Part shown: piece by piece, positions 34,379 through 42,676 of the stretch
How the letters are laid out: the number at the start of each line of letters is the position of its first letter
Numbering within the stretch: position 1 is the stretch's first letter
From: Chloroflexota bacterium
GTDB lineage: Bacteria > Chloroflexota > Anaerolineae > Anaerolineales > UBA11579
Assembly (NCBI GenBank): GCA_013112575.1
Contig: JABFGG010000002.1
Coordinates: 124,001-188,000 of the forward strand
Direction of reading: 5' to 3'
DNA length: 64,000 bases
Made by a program: the position numbers and the translations under genes
The notes under the pieces: generated by a model
What the model was told of the DNA's origin: nothing
The model's input: only the letters and a program-made list of their open reading frames with translations
Database searches by the model: none

Positions 34379-35919
34379 GTGAACATGTCTTTTTATACGG
34401 CCCGCCGGGCTCCGGAAAAAGCACTTTGGGTTTGCGGTTGGCACATGAACTAGGCCGTCACTTTGTTGACCTCGATGAGCAGATCAAGAAGAGGGCTGGG
34501 CGATCCATAGAATCAATCTTCGCTGAAGAAAAGGAAGCTGGCTTCCGCACTCACGAATCACGCATCCTCGCTGAGGTGCTCGCCGAACAGGACGCTGTCA
34601 TTGCACTGGGTGGAGGTACTTTATTGGATGTGCGCAATCGTAACCTGGTGGAATCTGCTGGCCAGGTACTGTTGCTCAATGTTTCTCCCGAATTGCTGGT
34701 GGCTCGCCAAAAAACCGACTCCACAATACGGCCGCTATCTCAAGATGAAACTGCCCTCTCATCACTCTTGAAGCAACGCGCCGAGCATTACGCATCTTTC
34801 CCTACTAAACTAGAAGTCGGTAACATCCCATTGGATGAATTGGCCTGGCAGGCCCAGATTACCCTGGGCGCTTTCCACGTTACTGGTATGGGGCCTGGTT
34901 ATGATGTTCGTGTTCATTCCGGTGCCTTAGAACAGTTGGGGACTTACTTGCAGGCTCGCCAGTTGAATGGTCCGGTGGCTATGATCACAGACCAAAATGT
35001 AGAGCCTTTGTACGCCAACCGCGTCCTGGCAGCCTTACTGGATGCTGGCTATAAAGTTGAGAGTCTGGCAGTTCCTCCCGGTGAGCGTTATAAATCGATG
35101 GAAACCGTTGCCCAACTTTGGGAATTCCTCTTGCAATCTGGAATCGAGCGCAGCAGCACAGTAGTGGCTTTGGGGGGCGGTGTCATCACTGATCTGGCTG
35201 GCTTTGCTTCATCAACCTTTTTGCGTGGCGTCCCCTGGGTTGCCGTGCCTACTACTTTATTGGCCATGGCTGACGCATCATTGGGAGGTAAAACCGGCAT
35301 TGACCTGCCGCAAGGAAAGAACCTGGTAGGCGCGTTTTACCCGCCACGTTTGGTTTTATCGGATCCGGGCACTTTGGATACACTTCCCGAACCTGAACTG
35401 CGCAGTGGCATGGGCGAAGTCATTAAACACGGCATCATTTCCGATCCACAACTATTTGAGATGTGTATGCAAGGTCTGGATGTATTGGCAAATGATTGGT
35501 CGTCACTGGTCAGGCGCGCCATGGCAGTCAAGATCAAGGTATTAAAAGAAGACCCCTATGAACAGGGCCTTCGTGCGGCTCTCAACCTGGGCCACACCAT
35601 TGGTCATGCCGTAGAGTTGGCTTCCGGTTTTAAATTACGCCACGGCGAAGCTATTGCTATTGGCATGGTTGCCGAGGCGCGCCTCGCCGAAAAGATGGGG
35701 CTTGCTGAATCTGGTTTGGCTGACACGATCTGCGAGGGGATACAGAAGCTTGAATTACCCACGGAAATCCCCTCAAACATGTCACCAGATCGACTGGCTC
35801 AGATCATGCTTAAAGATAAAAAGAAAGCCAGTGGGGTGGTGCGCTTTGCCTTACCTACTCGCATTGGTGAGGTTGTCACAGGCATAGAAGTGTCGGATTT
35901 GGAGGGAGCATTCAGCTAA
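34375..35919 (+). CDS. aroKB: Shikimate kinase - 3-dehydroquinate synthase fusion
   Basis: A 514-residue bifunctional protein. Residues 1-165 are shikimate kinase: Walker A GPPGSGKSTLG, shikimate-binding FVDLDEQI, GFRTHES and ALGGGT. Residues about 175-514 are dehydroquinate synthase: VALGGGVITDLAGFASSTFLRG, GKTGIDLPQGKNLVGAFYPP, GMGEVIKHGII, LNLGHTIGHAVE and the zinc-site LRHGEAIAIGM. The two steps (2 and 5 of the pathway) are not consecutive, so fusion would set stoichiometry, not channel directly. Both halves keep their key residues. The start overlaps aroC by ATGA. Confidence 0.93.
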   Translation: MSEHVFLYGPPGSGKSTLGLRLAHELGRHFVDLDEQIKKRAGRSIESIFAEEKEAGFRTHESRILAEVLAEQDAVIALGGGTLLDVRNRNLVESAGQVLLLNVSPELLVARQKTDSTIRPLSQDETALSSLLKQRAEHYASFPTKLEVGNIPLDELAWQAQITLGAFHVTGMGPGYDVRVHSGALEQLGTYLQARQLNGPVAMITDQNVEPLYANRVLAALLDAGYKVESLAVPPGERYKSMETVAQLWEFLLQSGIERSSTVVALGGGVITDLAGFASSTFLRGVPWVAVPTTLLAMADASLGGKTGIDLPQGKNLVGAFYPPRLVLSDPGTLDTLPEPELRSGMGEVIKHGIISDPQLFEMCMQGLDVLANDWSSLVRRAMAVKIKVLKEDPYEQGLRAALNLGHTIGHAVELASGFKLRHGEAIAIGMVAEARLAEKMGLAESGLADTICEGIQKLELPTEIPSNMSPDRLAQIMLKDKKKASGVVRFALPTRIGEVVTGIEVSDLEGAFS

Positions 35920-35942
35920 TTTTCATTAGCTTGGATGTAAGC

Positions 35943-36659
35943 ATGAAGACGATTGGTTTACTTGGCGGCATGAGTTGGGAAAGCACCGAACTCTATTACC
36001 GCTGGATAAATGAGGAAGTCAAGAAAAGGCTGGGTGGCTTACATTCTGCCAAGATCATTATGGTCAGCGTTGATTTCCAGGAAATAGAAGAATTGCAACA
36101 CAATAATGAGTGGCAAAAGGCTGGCCAGGTTCTGGCCAAGGCAAGTCAACAGATCGAGGTGGCTGGTGCTGATTTCTTACTTATCTGCACCAACACCATG
36201 CACAAAGTCGCGCCCCAGGTCGAAGAAGCCATTAGCATCCCACTTTTGCACTTAGCGGATGCCACCGCGGCCCGCATCAAACAGGCTGGCATGCACAAAG
36301 TAGGTCTTTTGGGAACCAACTTCACAATGGAAGGGAATTTTTATAAAGGTCGCCTGGAAGAGCTACATGGTTTAGAGGTCATCGTCCCTGCTGCCGAAGA
36401 TCGGCAGCTTGTCCACCAGGTGATCTACGATGAGCTATGTCTTGGACAGGTTGTCGACTCTTCCAGAAACGAATACTTGCGCATCATTGATGAGATGCAT
36501 GTGCAAGGTGCTGAGGGTGTGATTGAAGGCTGCACAGAGATCGTGATGCTGGTCAAACAGGAACACACCAGCGTTCCCCTATTTGACACAACTATCATCC
36601 ACGCCCAAGAAGCAGTGAACCTTGCCCTGGGTTCAGAAGCTTTACTGATAGACTCTTGA
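35943..36659 (+). CDS. Aspartate/glutamate racemase family protein
   Basis: A cofactor-independent racemase-type protein of 238 residues from ATG 35943 (an in-frame TTG lies at 35931). It has TIGLLGGMSWESTELYYRWINEEV at the N-terminus, the first catalytic Cys in LICTNTMHK and the second in EGCTEIVML. The family interconverts L- and D-aspartate or glutamate, but some members act on other acids. Its position between aroKB and aroQ in a shikimate operon is unusual; it is not needed for that pathway. The substrate is unproven. Confidence 0.88.
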   Translation: MKTIGLLGGMSWESTELYYRWINEEVKKRLGGLHSAKIIMVSVDFQEIEELQHNNEWQKAGQVLAKASQQIEVAGADFLLICTNTMHKVAPQVEEAISIPLLHLADATAARIKQAGMHKVGLLGTNFTMEGNFYKGRLEELHGLEVIVPAAEDRQLVHQVIYDELCLGQVVDSSRNEYLRIIDEMHVQGAEGVIEGCTEIVMLVKQEHTSVPLFDTTIIHAQEAVNLALGSEALLIDS

Positions 36660-36669
36660 AGGCAATGAT

Positions 36670-37107
36670 ATGAAAAAGATACTCGTCCTCCACGGCCCTA
36701 ATCTAAACATGCTCGGCCAGCGCGAGCCGGAAGTCTACGGCACTTTGACATTACCGGAACTCAACGAATGCCTGATTTCAACAGGTAAAGAACTTGAATT
36801 GGACGTCACTACCATTCAATCCAACCTAGAAGGGGCCTTGATCGATGCTTTGCAAGAAAGTCGTGATTGGGCAGCCGGTGTCGTTTTCAATCCGGGTGGT
36901 TACACTCATACTTCTGTGGCATTGCGGGATGCAGTTGCCGCGATTGAAATTCCGGTCATCGAAGTACACATGAGCAATGTCTATACCCGTGAAGAATTCC
37001 GCCACACATCCCTTATTGCACCTGTTGCAGTAGGCAAGATCACCGGATTTGGTTGGCACTCCTATGTTTTGGGTCTGCATGCCCTCGCCGAATTACTAAT
37101 AAAATAA
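36670..37107 (+). CDS. aroQ: 3-Dehydroquinate dehydratase, type II
   Basis: Dehydrates 3-dehydroquinate. It has 145 residues, typical of the dodecameric type II enzyme. Motifs are LVLHGPNLNMLGQREPEVYG with the catalytic Tyr and Arg loop, QSNLEGALIDALQ, FNPGGYTHTSVALRDA, and EVHMSNVYTREEFRHTS with the catalytic His region. It is the last gene of the attenuated operon and completes the pathway set in this window. Confidence 0.95.
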   Translation: MKKILVLHGPNLNMLGQREPEVYGTLTLPELNECLISTGKELELDVTTIQSNLEGALIDALQESRDWAAGVVFNPGGYTHTSVALRDAVAAIEIPVIEVHMSNVYTREEFRHTSLIAPVAVGKITGFGWHSYVLGLHALAELLIK

Positions 37108-37233
37108 GCAACCGGGCATCTCTACATACCATTTGCCATATGTCAAGAACACTTGTCCAGTCTAGGATTTGCTACTATTTCACAACTATTGTAAAGTAGA
37201 TGCAGTTGAGCTATTTGTCACAAAGGAGGCCCA

Positions 37234-39027
37234 TTGTCTCAAAATAGCTGGCAGCAATACCGTCACAAACTCGTCAGTGTAGCCATGGGGCGTGCCCCTG
37301 CCGACCTTGTAATTCGTAACGGCCAGTGGGTCAGTGTGCAGTCCGGCGAGGTCATTTCCAAAACAGACATTGCTATAGTTTCCGGTCGTATTGCCTATGT
37401 GGGGGCGGATGCCTCTCACACAATTGGCGATCATACTCAGGTCATTGAAGCCAATGATCGCTTTTTGGTGCCTGGGCTGTTGGATGCCCACATGCACGTT
37501 GAATCGGGCATGGTTACCGTCACCGAATTCGTACGGGCTGTGATACCCCACGGTACAACGGGGATGTTCATCGATCCCCACGAGATCGCTAACGTCTTTG
37601 GCCTCAAGGGTGTCAAACTGATGGTGGATGAGGCTGCTGAACAGCCCATTCACGTATGGGTGCAAATGCCCTCCTGTGTACCTTCCGCGCCTGGCCTGGA
37701 AACCCCAGGTGCCCACATTGGCCCGGCTGAAGTGGCCGAAGCTATGACCTGGGATGGCATCATCGGCCTGGGTGAAATGATGAATTTCCCCGGTGTGTTT
37801 AACGGGGATGAGAATATGCTGGCTGAGATGGCAGCCACAGCGGTGGCAGGCAAGACCATTGGTGGTCATTATGCTTCATTAGACCTGGGCTTACCCTTCC
37901 ATGGATACGTGGCTGGCGGCCCGGAAGATGACCACGAAGGTACACGTAAAGAGGATGCCGTTGCGCGTGTGCGTCAGGGCATGAAAGCCATGCTGCGGCT
38001 TGGTTCGGCCTGGTACGACGTGGCTACCCAGATCAAAGCCGTTACAGAAGATGGCCTCGACCCCCGCAACTTCATCCTTTGCACCGACGACTCCCATTCC
38101 GAAACACTTATTACCGAAGGTCATATGGACCGCGTGGTGCGGCATGCCATTGATCAGGGCGTCTCACCTATGATTGCTTTGCAAATGGCGACCATCAATA
38201 CAGCCGAGCATTTCAATGTCTCCCAGGACATGGGTATGCTTGCGCCCGGGCGTTGCGGCGATGTTCTCCTGGTAAGTGACCTTGATAAACTGGTCATTGA
38301 TCAGGTGATCGCCAAAGGCCAGACTGTTGCTGAGGGGGGCGATTTGCTCCTGGATTTACCCGCTTACTCCTATCCAGACTGGGCCAGCCAATCCGTCAAA
38401 CTCGGCAAAGAACTTACTGCCGATGATTTCAAATTATCTGCTGACGTGGATGGAGCGTACCGGGCCAATGTGATCGGGGTTGTCGAGAATCAAGCCCCCA
38501 CCAAACATCTCCAGATGGAAGTCAACGTGGAAAAAGGCGAAGTCAGCGTGGATATGGGGCGCGATATTGCCAAGATCGCATTGGTGGAACGCCATGTAGC
38601 TACTGGTGGGGTGCAGGTTGGGCTGGTCAGTGGCTTTGGTTTCGACCAGCCCTGCGGTTTAGCGACTACGGTAGCCCACGACAGTCACCACATGATTGTG
38701 GTTGGCACGAGTGAAAGCGACATGGCCCTGGCTGCCAACAAACTGGCCAAAGTGGGCGGGGGGCAGGTGGTGGTCAAGGATGGTGAAGTAATCGGCTTGG
38801 TGGAACTGCCTATTGCGGGCTTGATGTCCAATGAACGCGCTGAAATCGTTGCAGAAAAAGCTGGCACAGTGCTGGCTGGTTTTGAAGCTTGTGGCAGCAC
38901 GCTGAATAACCCCAATATGCAGATGAGCCTGCTTGCCCTGGTGGTTATCCCTGAGTTACGCATCTCAGATCTAGGGCTGGTAGATGTGACCAAGTTCGAT
39001 TTTGTACCTGTGCTAGAGGCAAAATAA
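37234..39027 (+). CDS. ade: Adenine deaminase
   Basis: Hydrolyses adenine to hypoxanthine in purine salvage. It has 597 residues, the usual length for bacterial Ade of the amidohydrolase superfamily. Metal-binding motif DAHMHVESGM, then PHGTTGMFIDPHEIANVFG, GHYASLD, CTDDSH with the conserved Asp, and a C-terminal domain with HDSHHMIVVGTSESDM. The start is TTG 37234, chosen because AAAGGAGG lies 4 bases upstream. It precedes a nucleoside-type ABC transporter set, suggesting coupled uptake and salvage. Confidence 0.93.
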   Translation: MSQNSWQQYRHKLVSVAMGRAPADLVIRNGQWVSVQSGEVISKTDIAIVSGRIAYVGADASHTIGDHTQVIEANDRFLVPGLLDAHMHVESGMVTVTEFVRAVIPHGTTGMFIDPHEIANVFGLKGVKLMVDEAAEQPIHVWVQMPSCVPSAPGLETPGAHIGPAEVAEAMTWDGIIGLGEMMNFPGVFNGDENMLAEMAATAVAGKTIGGHYASLDLGLPFHGYVAGGPEDDHEGTRKEDAVARVRQGMKAMLRLGSAWYDVATQIKAVTEDGLDPRNFILCTDDSHSETLITEGHMDRVVRHAIDQGVSPMIALQMATINTAEHFNVSQDMGMLAPGRCGDVLLVSDLDKLVIDQVIAKGQTVAEGGDLLLDLPAYSYPDWASQSVKLGKELTADDFKLSADVDGAYRANVIGVVENQAPTKHLQMEVNVEKGEVSVDMGRDIAKIALVERHVATGGVQVGLVSGFGFDQPCGLATTVAHDSHHMIVVGTSESDMALAANKLAKVGGGQVVVKDGEVIGLVELPIAGLMSNERAEIVAEKAGTVLAGFEACGSTLNNPNMQMSLLALVVIPELRISDLGLVDVTKFDFVPVLEAK

Positions 39028-39355
39028 CTGAAAATTACTTATGTCCTCATTTTTTCAGGACAAATGACACATGAGCCCCGAGTATAGGTGTATAGTAAAA
39101 TGGACAGATACACTCATATTTTTAAGTGTAAGTGTGGAGTGATCAAATTAAATAAGATGGTTCTTATCTCTGGTCGACATTACGTGCTTTGAGGCTTCAG
39201 TCAAATTGGCGCGTGCATGTGTCGACCTTTTTATATTTAGTGAGAATATAGTTACTAGTGTATCAGGAGGTGATGAGACAAAATAAATCTAACGCCAATG
39301 TACAGATTTAGTTCATTCAATGTGTCTAACTATAGACATCATGAGGAGAAAAAGT
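39028..39355 (+). promoter_or_regulatory. Structured intergenic leader before the BMP lipoprotein gene
   Basis: About 330 bases without a gene. Near 39055 a small hairpin (TGTCCT/AGGACA) follows the ade stop. A nested long hairpin with a T tract lies at 39172-39232. A full-length ribosome-site-like AGGAGGTGAT sits at 39265-39274 but is 82 bases before the real start. The true ribosome site is GAGGAG just before ATG 39356. No known riboswitch core, including the purine class, was recognised. Confidence 0.45.
39172..39232 (+). terminator. Nested long hairpin with T tract
   Basis: GGTCGACA (39172-39179) pairs perfectly with TGTCGACC (39220-39227). Inside, ACGTGC pairs with GCGCGT (one G-U) and TTTGA with TCAAA. 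TTTTT follows at 39228. Either it ends a small RNA or readthrough from ade, or it is a conditional terminator controlling the transporter operon. Confidence 0.55.
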
Positions 39356-40672
39356 ATGACAAGCAAGAAAACCTGGCTGATTCTTAGCCTATTGATGATC
39401 ACAGCCCTTTTGCTCGCTGCTTGTGGCACGCCTGCTCCTGCAGTTGAAGAGCCTGTTGCTGAAGAACCCGCAGCCGAAGAGCCTGCTGCTGAAGAACCGG
39501 CAGAAGAAGAGTCCATGGAAGAAGAAATGGAAGAAGAAGAACCCATGGAAGAAATGGCAGAGGGCTTCACATTCGGTATTGTTCTGGTTGGTCCACGCAA
39601 TGACCGTGGCTGGAGCCAGGCTCACGCTGAAGGTGCTGAATATGTTGCAGCTAATATGGAAGGCGCTGAGGCCATCATCTTCGAGTCGCTCAATCCTGCT
39701 GACAAGCCAGAAGCTACACTTGAAGGTGTGGTTGATGAGATGGTAGCTCAGGGTGCGCAGATGGTAATCACCACTTCCGATGAATTCGAAGAGGACACCG
39801 TTGGCGTAGCCGAGAAATATCCTGATGTAACTTTCATCAGTATTTCTGGTGACGATGCCTGGGCCGATGGACAGGATGCTGGCAAAGCTCCTGCCAATCT
39901 GGGCAACATCATGGGCCGCATGCCTGATATGAAAGCTATCGCAGGTTGTGCCGCTGCCCTGGCCACCGAGAACGGCAACATTGGCTATCTTGGGCCATTG
40001 ATCAACTTTGAGACCCGCCGCCTGGCTGCCTCTGCTTATCTGGGTGCTCAGTACTGCTATGAGAACTACGCTGGTGGTGATCCTGCTGCCCTGCAGTTCA
40101 CGGTTACCTGGATCGGTTTCTGGTTCAATATCCCTGGTGTGACCCTCGACCCCACAGAAGTTTCCAACAACTTCTTTGACACGGGCGCCGACGTCATCAT
40201 GAGCGGTATTGACACCACCGAAGGTATTGACGTGGCCGGACAGCGCTTCGACGCTGGTGAGGCCGTTTGGTCAGTCCCTTACGACTTTGAAGCTGCCTGC
40301 GACTCCAAGCCTGAGATCTGCCTGGGTGTCCCCTACTTCAATTGGGGCCCCGCGTACCTGGACACTGCCATGGAAGTTGCTGGCGGTACCTGGACACAGA
40401 GCTGGCAATGGATTCCGCCCTACTGGCCGGACCTGACTGATAATAGCCAGACGCCTGTAGGCTGGATCAATGGTCCTGCGCTCACTGCTGAGATGCAAGC
40501 AAACCTGGACACTTTCATCGCTGGTCTGGCCGATGGCTCGATCAATGTATGGGAAGGCCCCATCGTTCTCCAGGATGGTACAGAATACATTGCTGAAGGA
40601 GCAGCTGCTTCTGAAAGTGAGACCTGGTACCTGCCACAACTCCTGGACGGCATGGACGGTCCCAGTGAGTAG
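39356..40672 (+). CDS. BMP family substrate-binding lipoprotein
   Basis: Extracytoplasmic binding protein of an ABC importer; BMP-family members bind nucleosides. It has 438 residues. The signal peptide ends in a clear lipobox (LLAAC, Cys at about 22), followed by a Glu/Pro/Ala then Glu/Met-rich linker up to residue 65. The binding domain begins with FTFGIVLVGPRNDRGWSQAHAEGAEY, which is the BMP signature, and continues with DEFEEDTVGVAEKYPDVTFISISG. GAGGAG lies 7 bases before ATG 39356. The gene precedes an ATPase and two permeases, interrupted by one leftward gene. Confidence 0.92.
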   Translation: MTSKKTWLILSLLMITALLLAACGTPAPAVEEPVAEEPAAEEPAAEEPAEEESMEEEMEEEEPMEEMAEGFTFGIVLVGPRNDRGWSQAHAEGAEYVAANMEGAEAIIFESLNPADKPEATLEGVVDEMVAQGAQMVITTSDEFEEDTVGVAEKYPDVTFISISGDDAWADGQDAGKAPANLGNIMGRMPDMKAIAGCAAALATENGNIGYLGPLINFETRRLAASAYLGAQYCYENYAGGDPAALQFTVTWIGFWFNIPGVTLDPTEVSNNFFDTGADVIMSGIDTTEGIDVAGQRFDAGEAVWSVPYDFEAACDSKPEICLGVPYFNWGPAYLDTAMEVAGGTWTQSWQWIPPYWPDLTDNSQTPVGWINGPALTAEMQANLDTFIAGLADGSINVWEGPIVLQDGTEYIAEGAAASESETWYLPQLLDGMDGPSE

Positions 40673-40696
40673 AGACGAATAATTTTAAACAAAGAA

Positions 40697-40723
40697 GAGG
40701 AACGAGCCGCAGGCTCGTTCCTC
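40697..40723. terminator. Bidirectional terminator after the BMP gene
   Basis: A perfect 12-pair stem GAGGAACGAGCC/GGCTCGTTCCTC with loop GCA. It lies between the rightward BMP gene and the leftward small membrane-protein gene. On the minus strand it is followed by TTCTTTGTTT, so it probably serves both genes. Confidence 0.85.
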
Positions 40724-40741
40724 CCTTATTTGCTGGTTTGT

Positions 40742-41155
40742 TTAGTTGTCTGGGTGCATGCGTGCCCAGGATACGTTTGGAAAGATCAGTTGCTCGTCCC
40801 TGCGATCCACCTTGACAGAAAGAGCGGTGCCTGCTTGTAGATTGTTCAACGCTGCGACGTCAACGTACCACACGGTTGCCGCGCTATAGGCATCCTTGTT
40901 TGGCATTTCAATGGACAGCCGCAACCTGATTCGAACTTCTTGCAACCCGTTATATACAGCGGGTTTGTCACGCAAAGATACGACCGTGGCGCGTGCAGGC
41001 AGAGCGCGAGCTTGTCGTTCTCGCAGCTCTTCGGTACGCTGTTGGACAGACACGGCAATGTTCTTGGATTTGCGGTAGCTGCGATAAACTAAAATAACAG
41101 CTACAATCAGTATCAGAAAAATCAGCAAGATTGCAAGTATAGGCAGTATCGTCAT
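40742..41155 (-). CDS. Single-span membrane protein of unknown function
   Basis: A 137-residue protein from ATG 41155, with GGAGAG a few bases upstream. Residues 4-27 form one strongly hydrophobic helix, followed by a basic RSYRKSK stop-transfer segment and a short helix. The C-terminal 80 residues look beta-rich (ARATVVSLRDKPAVYNG, VRIRLRLSIEM, YVDVAALNNLQAGTALSVKVDRRD), similar in outline to small beta-barrel domains that face the cytoplasm. No family was recognised. It sits on the opposite strand inside the BMP transporter locus; involvement in transport is not implied. Confidence 0.65.
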   Translation of the reverse strand: MTILPILAILLIFLILIVAVILVYRSYRKSKNIAVSVQQRTEELRERQARALPARATVVSLRDKPAVYNGLQEVRIRLRLSIEMPNKDAYSAATVWYVDVAALNNLQAGTALSVKVDRRDEQLIFPNVSWARMHPDN

Positions 41156-41212
41156 ATTCACTCTCCAAGATTTTAGCCATTTTATCTAAGATCTAGTCAG
41201 AAAGAAGCTCCT

Positions 41213-42676
41213 ATGCGCGTAGAACTCAACGAAATTCGTAAATACTTTGGGCCGGTCAAAGCCAATGATGGCATCACGATCACATTTGAAGAGGGCAATA
41301 TCTATGGCCTCTTAGGTGAGAATGGGGCTGGCAAAAGTACCCTGATGAAGATCCTTTCAGGGTTCCAGCCTTTTGATAGCGGTGAACTTCTGCTAAACGG
41401 TTCAGACGCCACCTTCACTTCACCGCGTGAGGCGTTGGCTGCCGGTATCGGCATGTTGTACCAGGAACCTCTGGACTTGCCGCCATTCACAATTCTTGAT
41501 AATTATCTCTTGGGTCGTGATAATAAAGTCATACCCGACCGGCAGGCTGCCATTCAGGAACTTATCGAACTCACACAACGTTATAACTTCGATGTCGATA
41601 TCAAAGCGCACATCGACTCCCTTTCCGTCGGAGAGCGACAACAGTTAGAACTGGTGCGCTTGTTGGCTGGCGGGGCTGAGGTGCTCATTCTTGATGAGCC
41701 AACTACCGGCATTAGTGCTGAACAAAAGGACCTGCTTTTTGCTTCCATGCGTAAGCTGGCCAAAGAAGAGAACAAAACGCTCATCCTGGTTTCCCACAAA
41801 CTGTCAGAAGTACAGGAACTGTGTGACCATGCCTTCGTGCTTCGCAAAGGGCAAATGGTGGGCGAAACCGATGTGCCTTGCCCCAATGAGAAGTTAGTTG
41901 AAATGATGTTTGGCCAACTGCCGGAACGCAGCCCGCGGCCTTCGGTCTCATTGGAAGATACGATGTTGAGTATCAAGGAAATGGCGATAAGAACCTACCG
42001 TCTTTCTGTGGAGGGCTTGCAGCTTGATGTTCGCTCAGGTGAAGTCATCGGCCTGGCTGGCCTGGAAGGTAGTGGGCAGGGGCTCTTTTTGAAAGCTTGT
42101 GCAGGCTTACTGAGGCCTGCAAAGGGAAGCATCCAGCTCGCTGACAAAGACATCACAAACCACTCCTACCACGCTACGCTCGCAGAGGGAGTAGGTTATC
42201 TTGCCGCCGGGCGCTTAGAGGAGGGCCTGGTAGCAGGCTTGACTTTGACGGAGCACATGATCTTGGGTGCGCTTGAGCGGAAATTCATGATCGATTGGGA
42301 GTCCTCGCGCGAAGAGACCAGCAAACGTATCGAGCATTACCAGGTTATCGGTACTGAGGCCTCAACCGCAGATCAATTGTCAGGCGGTAACCAGCAACGT
42401 CTTTTATTTTCTTTGCTAAATACGCCTCTCAGACTTATTCTTATGGAGCAACCCACTCGTGGCCTGGACGTTCGATCGGCAGACTATATCTGGGAGCAAC
42501 TCTATGAGCGTCGCAAAGATGGCACTGCGATCATCTTCATCTCGCCAGACCTTGATGAGATCCTGGATCGCAGTGATCGCATTGCAGTCTTCTACGGAGG
42601 TCAAATGCTAAAAGTTGTAGAAGCGTCCGAAACCAACGTTGATGAACTGGGCCATCTGATTGGAGGGGAATTATGA
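41213..42676 (+). CDS. Nucleoside-type ABC transporter, duplicated ATPase
   Basis: A 487-residue cytoplasmic subunit with two ABC domains. Domain 1 (about 1-240) has Walker A GENGAGKST, signature LSVGERQQLE, Walker B LILDEPTTG and the switch His in LVSHKL, and looks active. Domain 2 (about 255-487) has a degenerate Walker A (GLEGSGQGLF), LSGGNQQR, and EQPTRGLD in place of DEPT, so Glu is replaced by Gln and hydrolysis is doubtful. This asymmetric layout is normal for BMP-type importers. It overlaps the first permease by ATGA. Confidence 0.92.
   Translation: MRVELNEIRKYFGPVKANDGITITFEEGNIYGLLGENGAGKSTLMKILSGFQPFDSGELLLNGSDATFTSPREALAAGIGMLYQEPLDLPPFTILDNYLLGRDNKVIPDRQAAIQELIELTQRYNFDVDIKAHIDSLSVGERQQLELVRLLAGGAEVLILDEPTTGISAEQKDLLFASMRKLAKEENKTLILVSHKLSEVQELCDHAFVLRKGQMVGETDVPCPNEKLVEMMFGQLPERSPRPSVSLEDTMLSIKEMAIRTYRLSVEGLQLDVRSGEVIGLAGLEGSGQGLFLKACAGLLRPAKGSIQLADKDITNHSYHATLAEGVGYLAAGRLEEGLVAGLTLTEHMILGALERKFMIDWESSREETSKRIEHYQVIGTEASTADQLSGGNQQRLLFSLLNTPLRLILMEQPTRGLDVRSADYIWEQLYERRKDGTAIIFISPDLDEILDRSDRIAVFYGGQMLKVVEASETNVDELGHLIGGEL

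Noticed and set aside
39273-39311. A 12-codon ORF after AGGAGG in the BMP leader.
   Set aside because: The spacing between AGGAGG and ATG is only 2 bases, too short for efficient initiation, and the codons show no bias toward a regulatory residue.
39028-39355. Purine riboswitch before the BMP gene.
   Set aside because: Neither the conserved junction sequences nor the three-way helix arrangement of that class was found.
39440-39560. Short tandem repeat or CRISPR-like array at GAAGAACC/GAAGAAG units.
   Set aside because: It is the Glu/Pro/Ala-rich linker of the BMP lipoprotein written with similar codons; there are no spacers.
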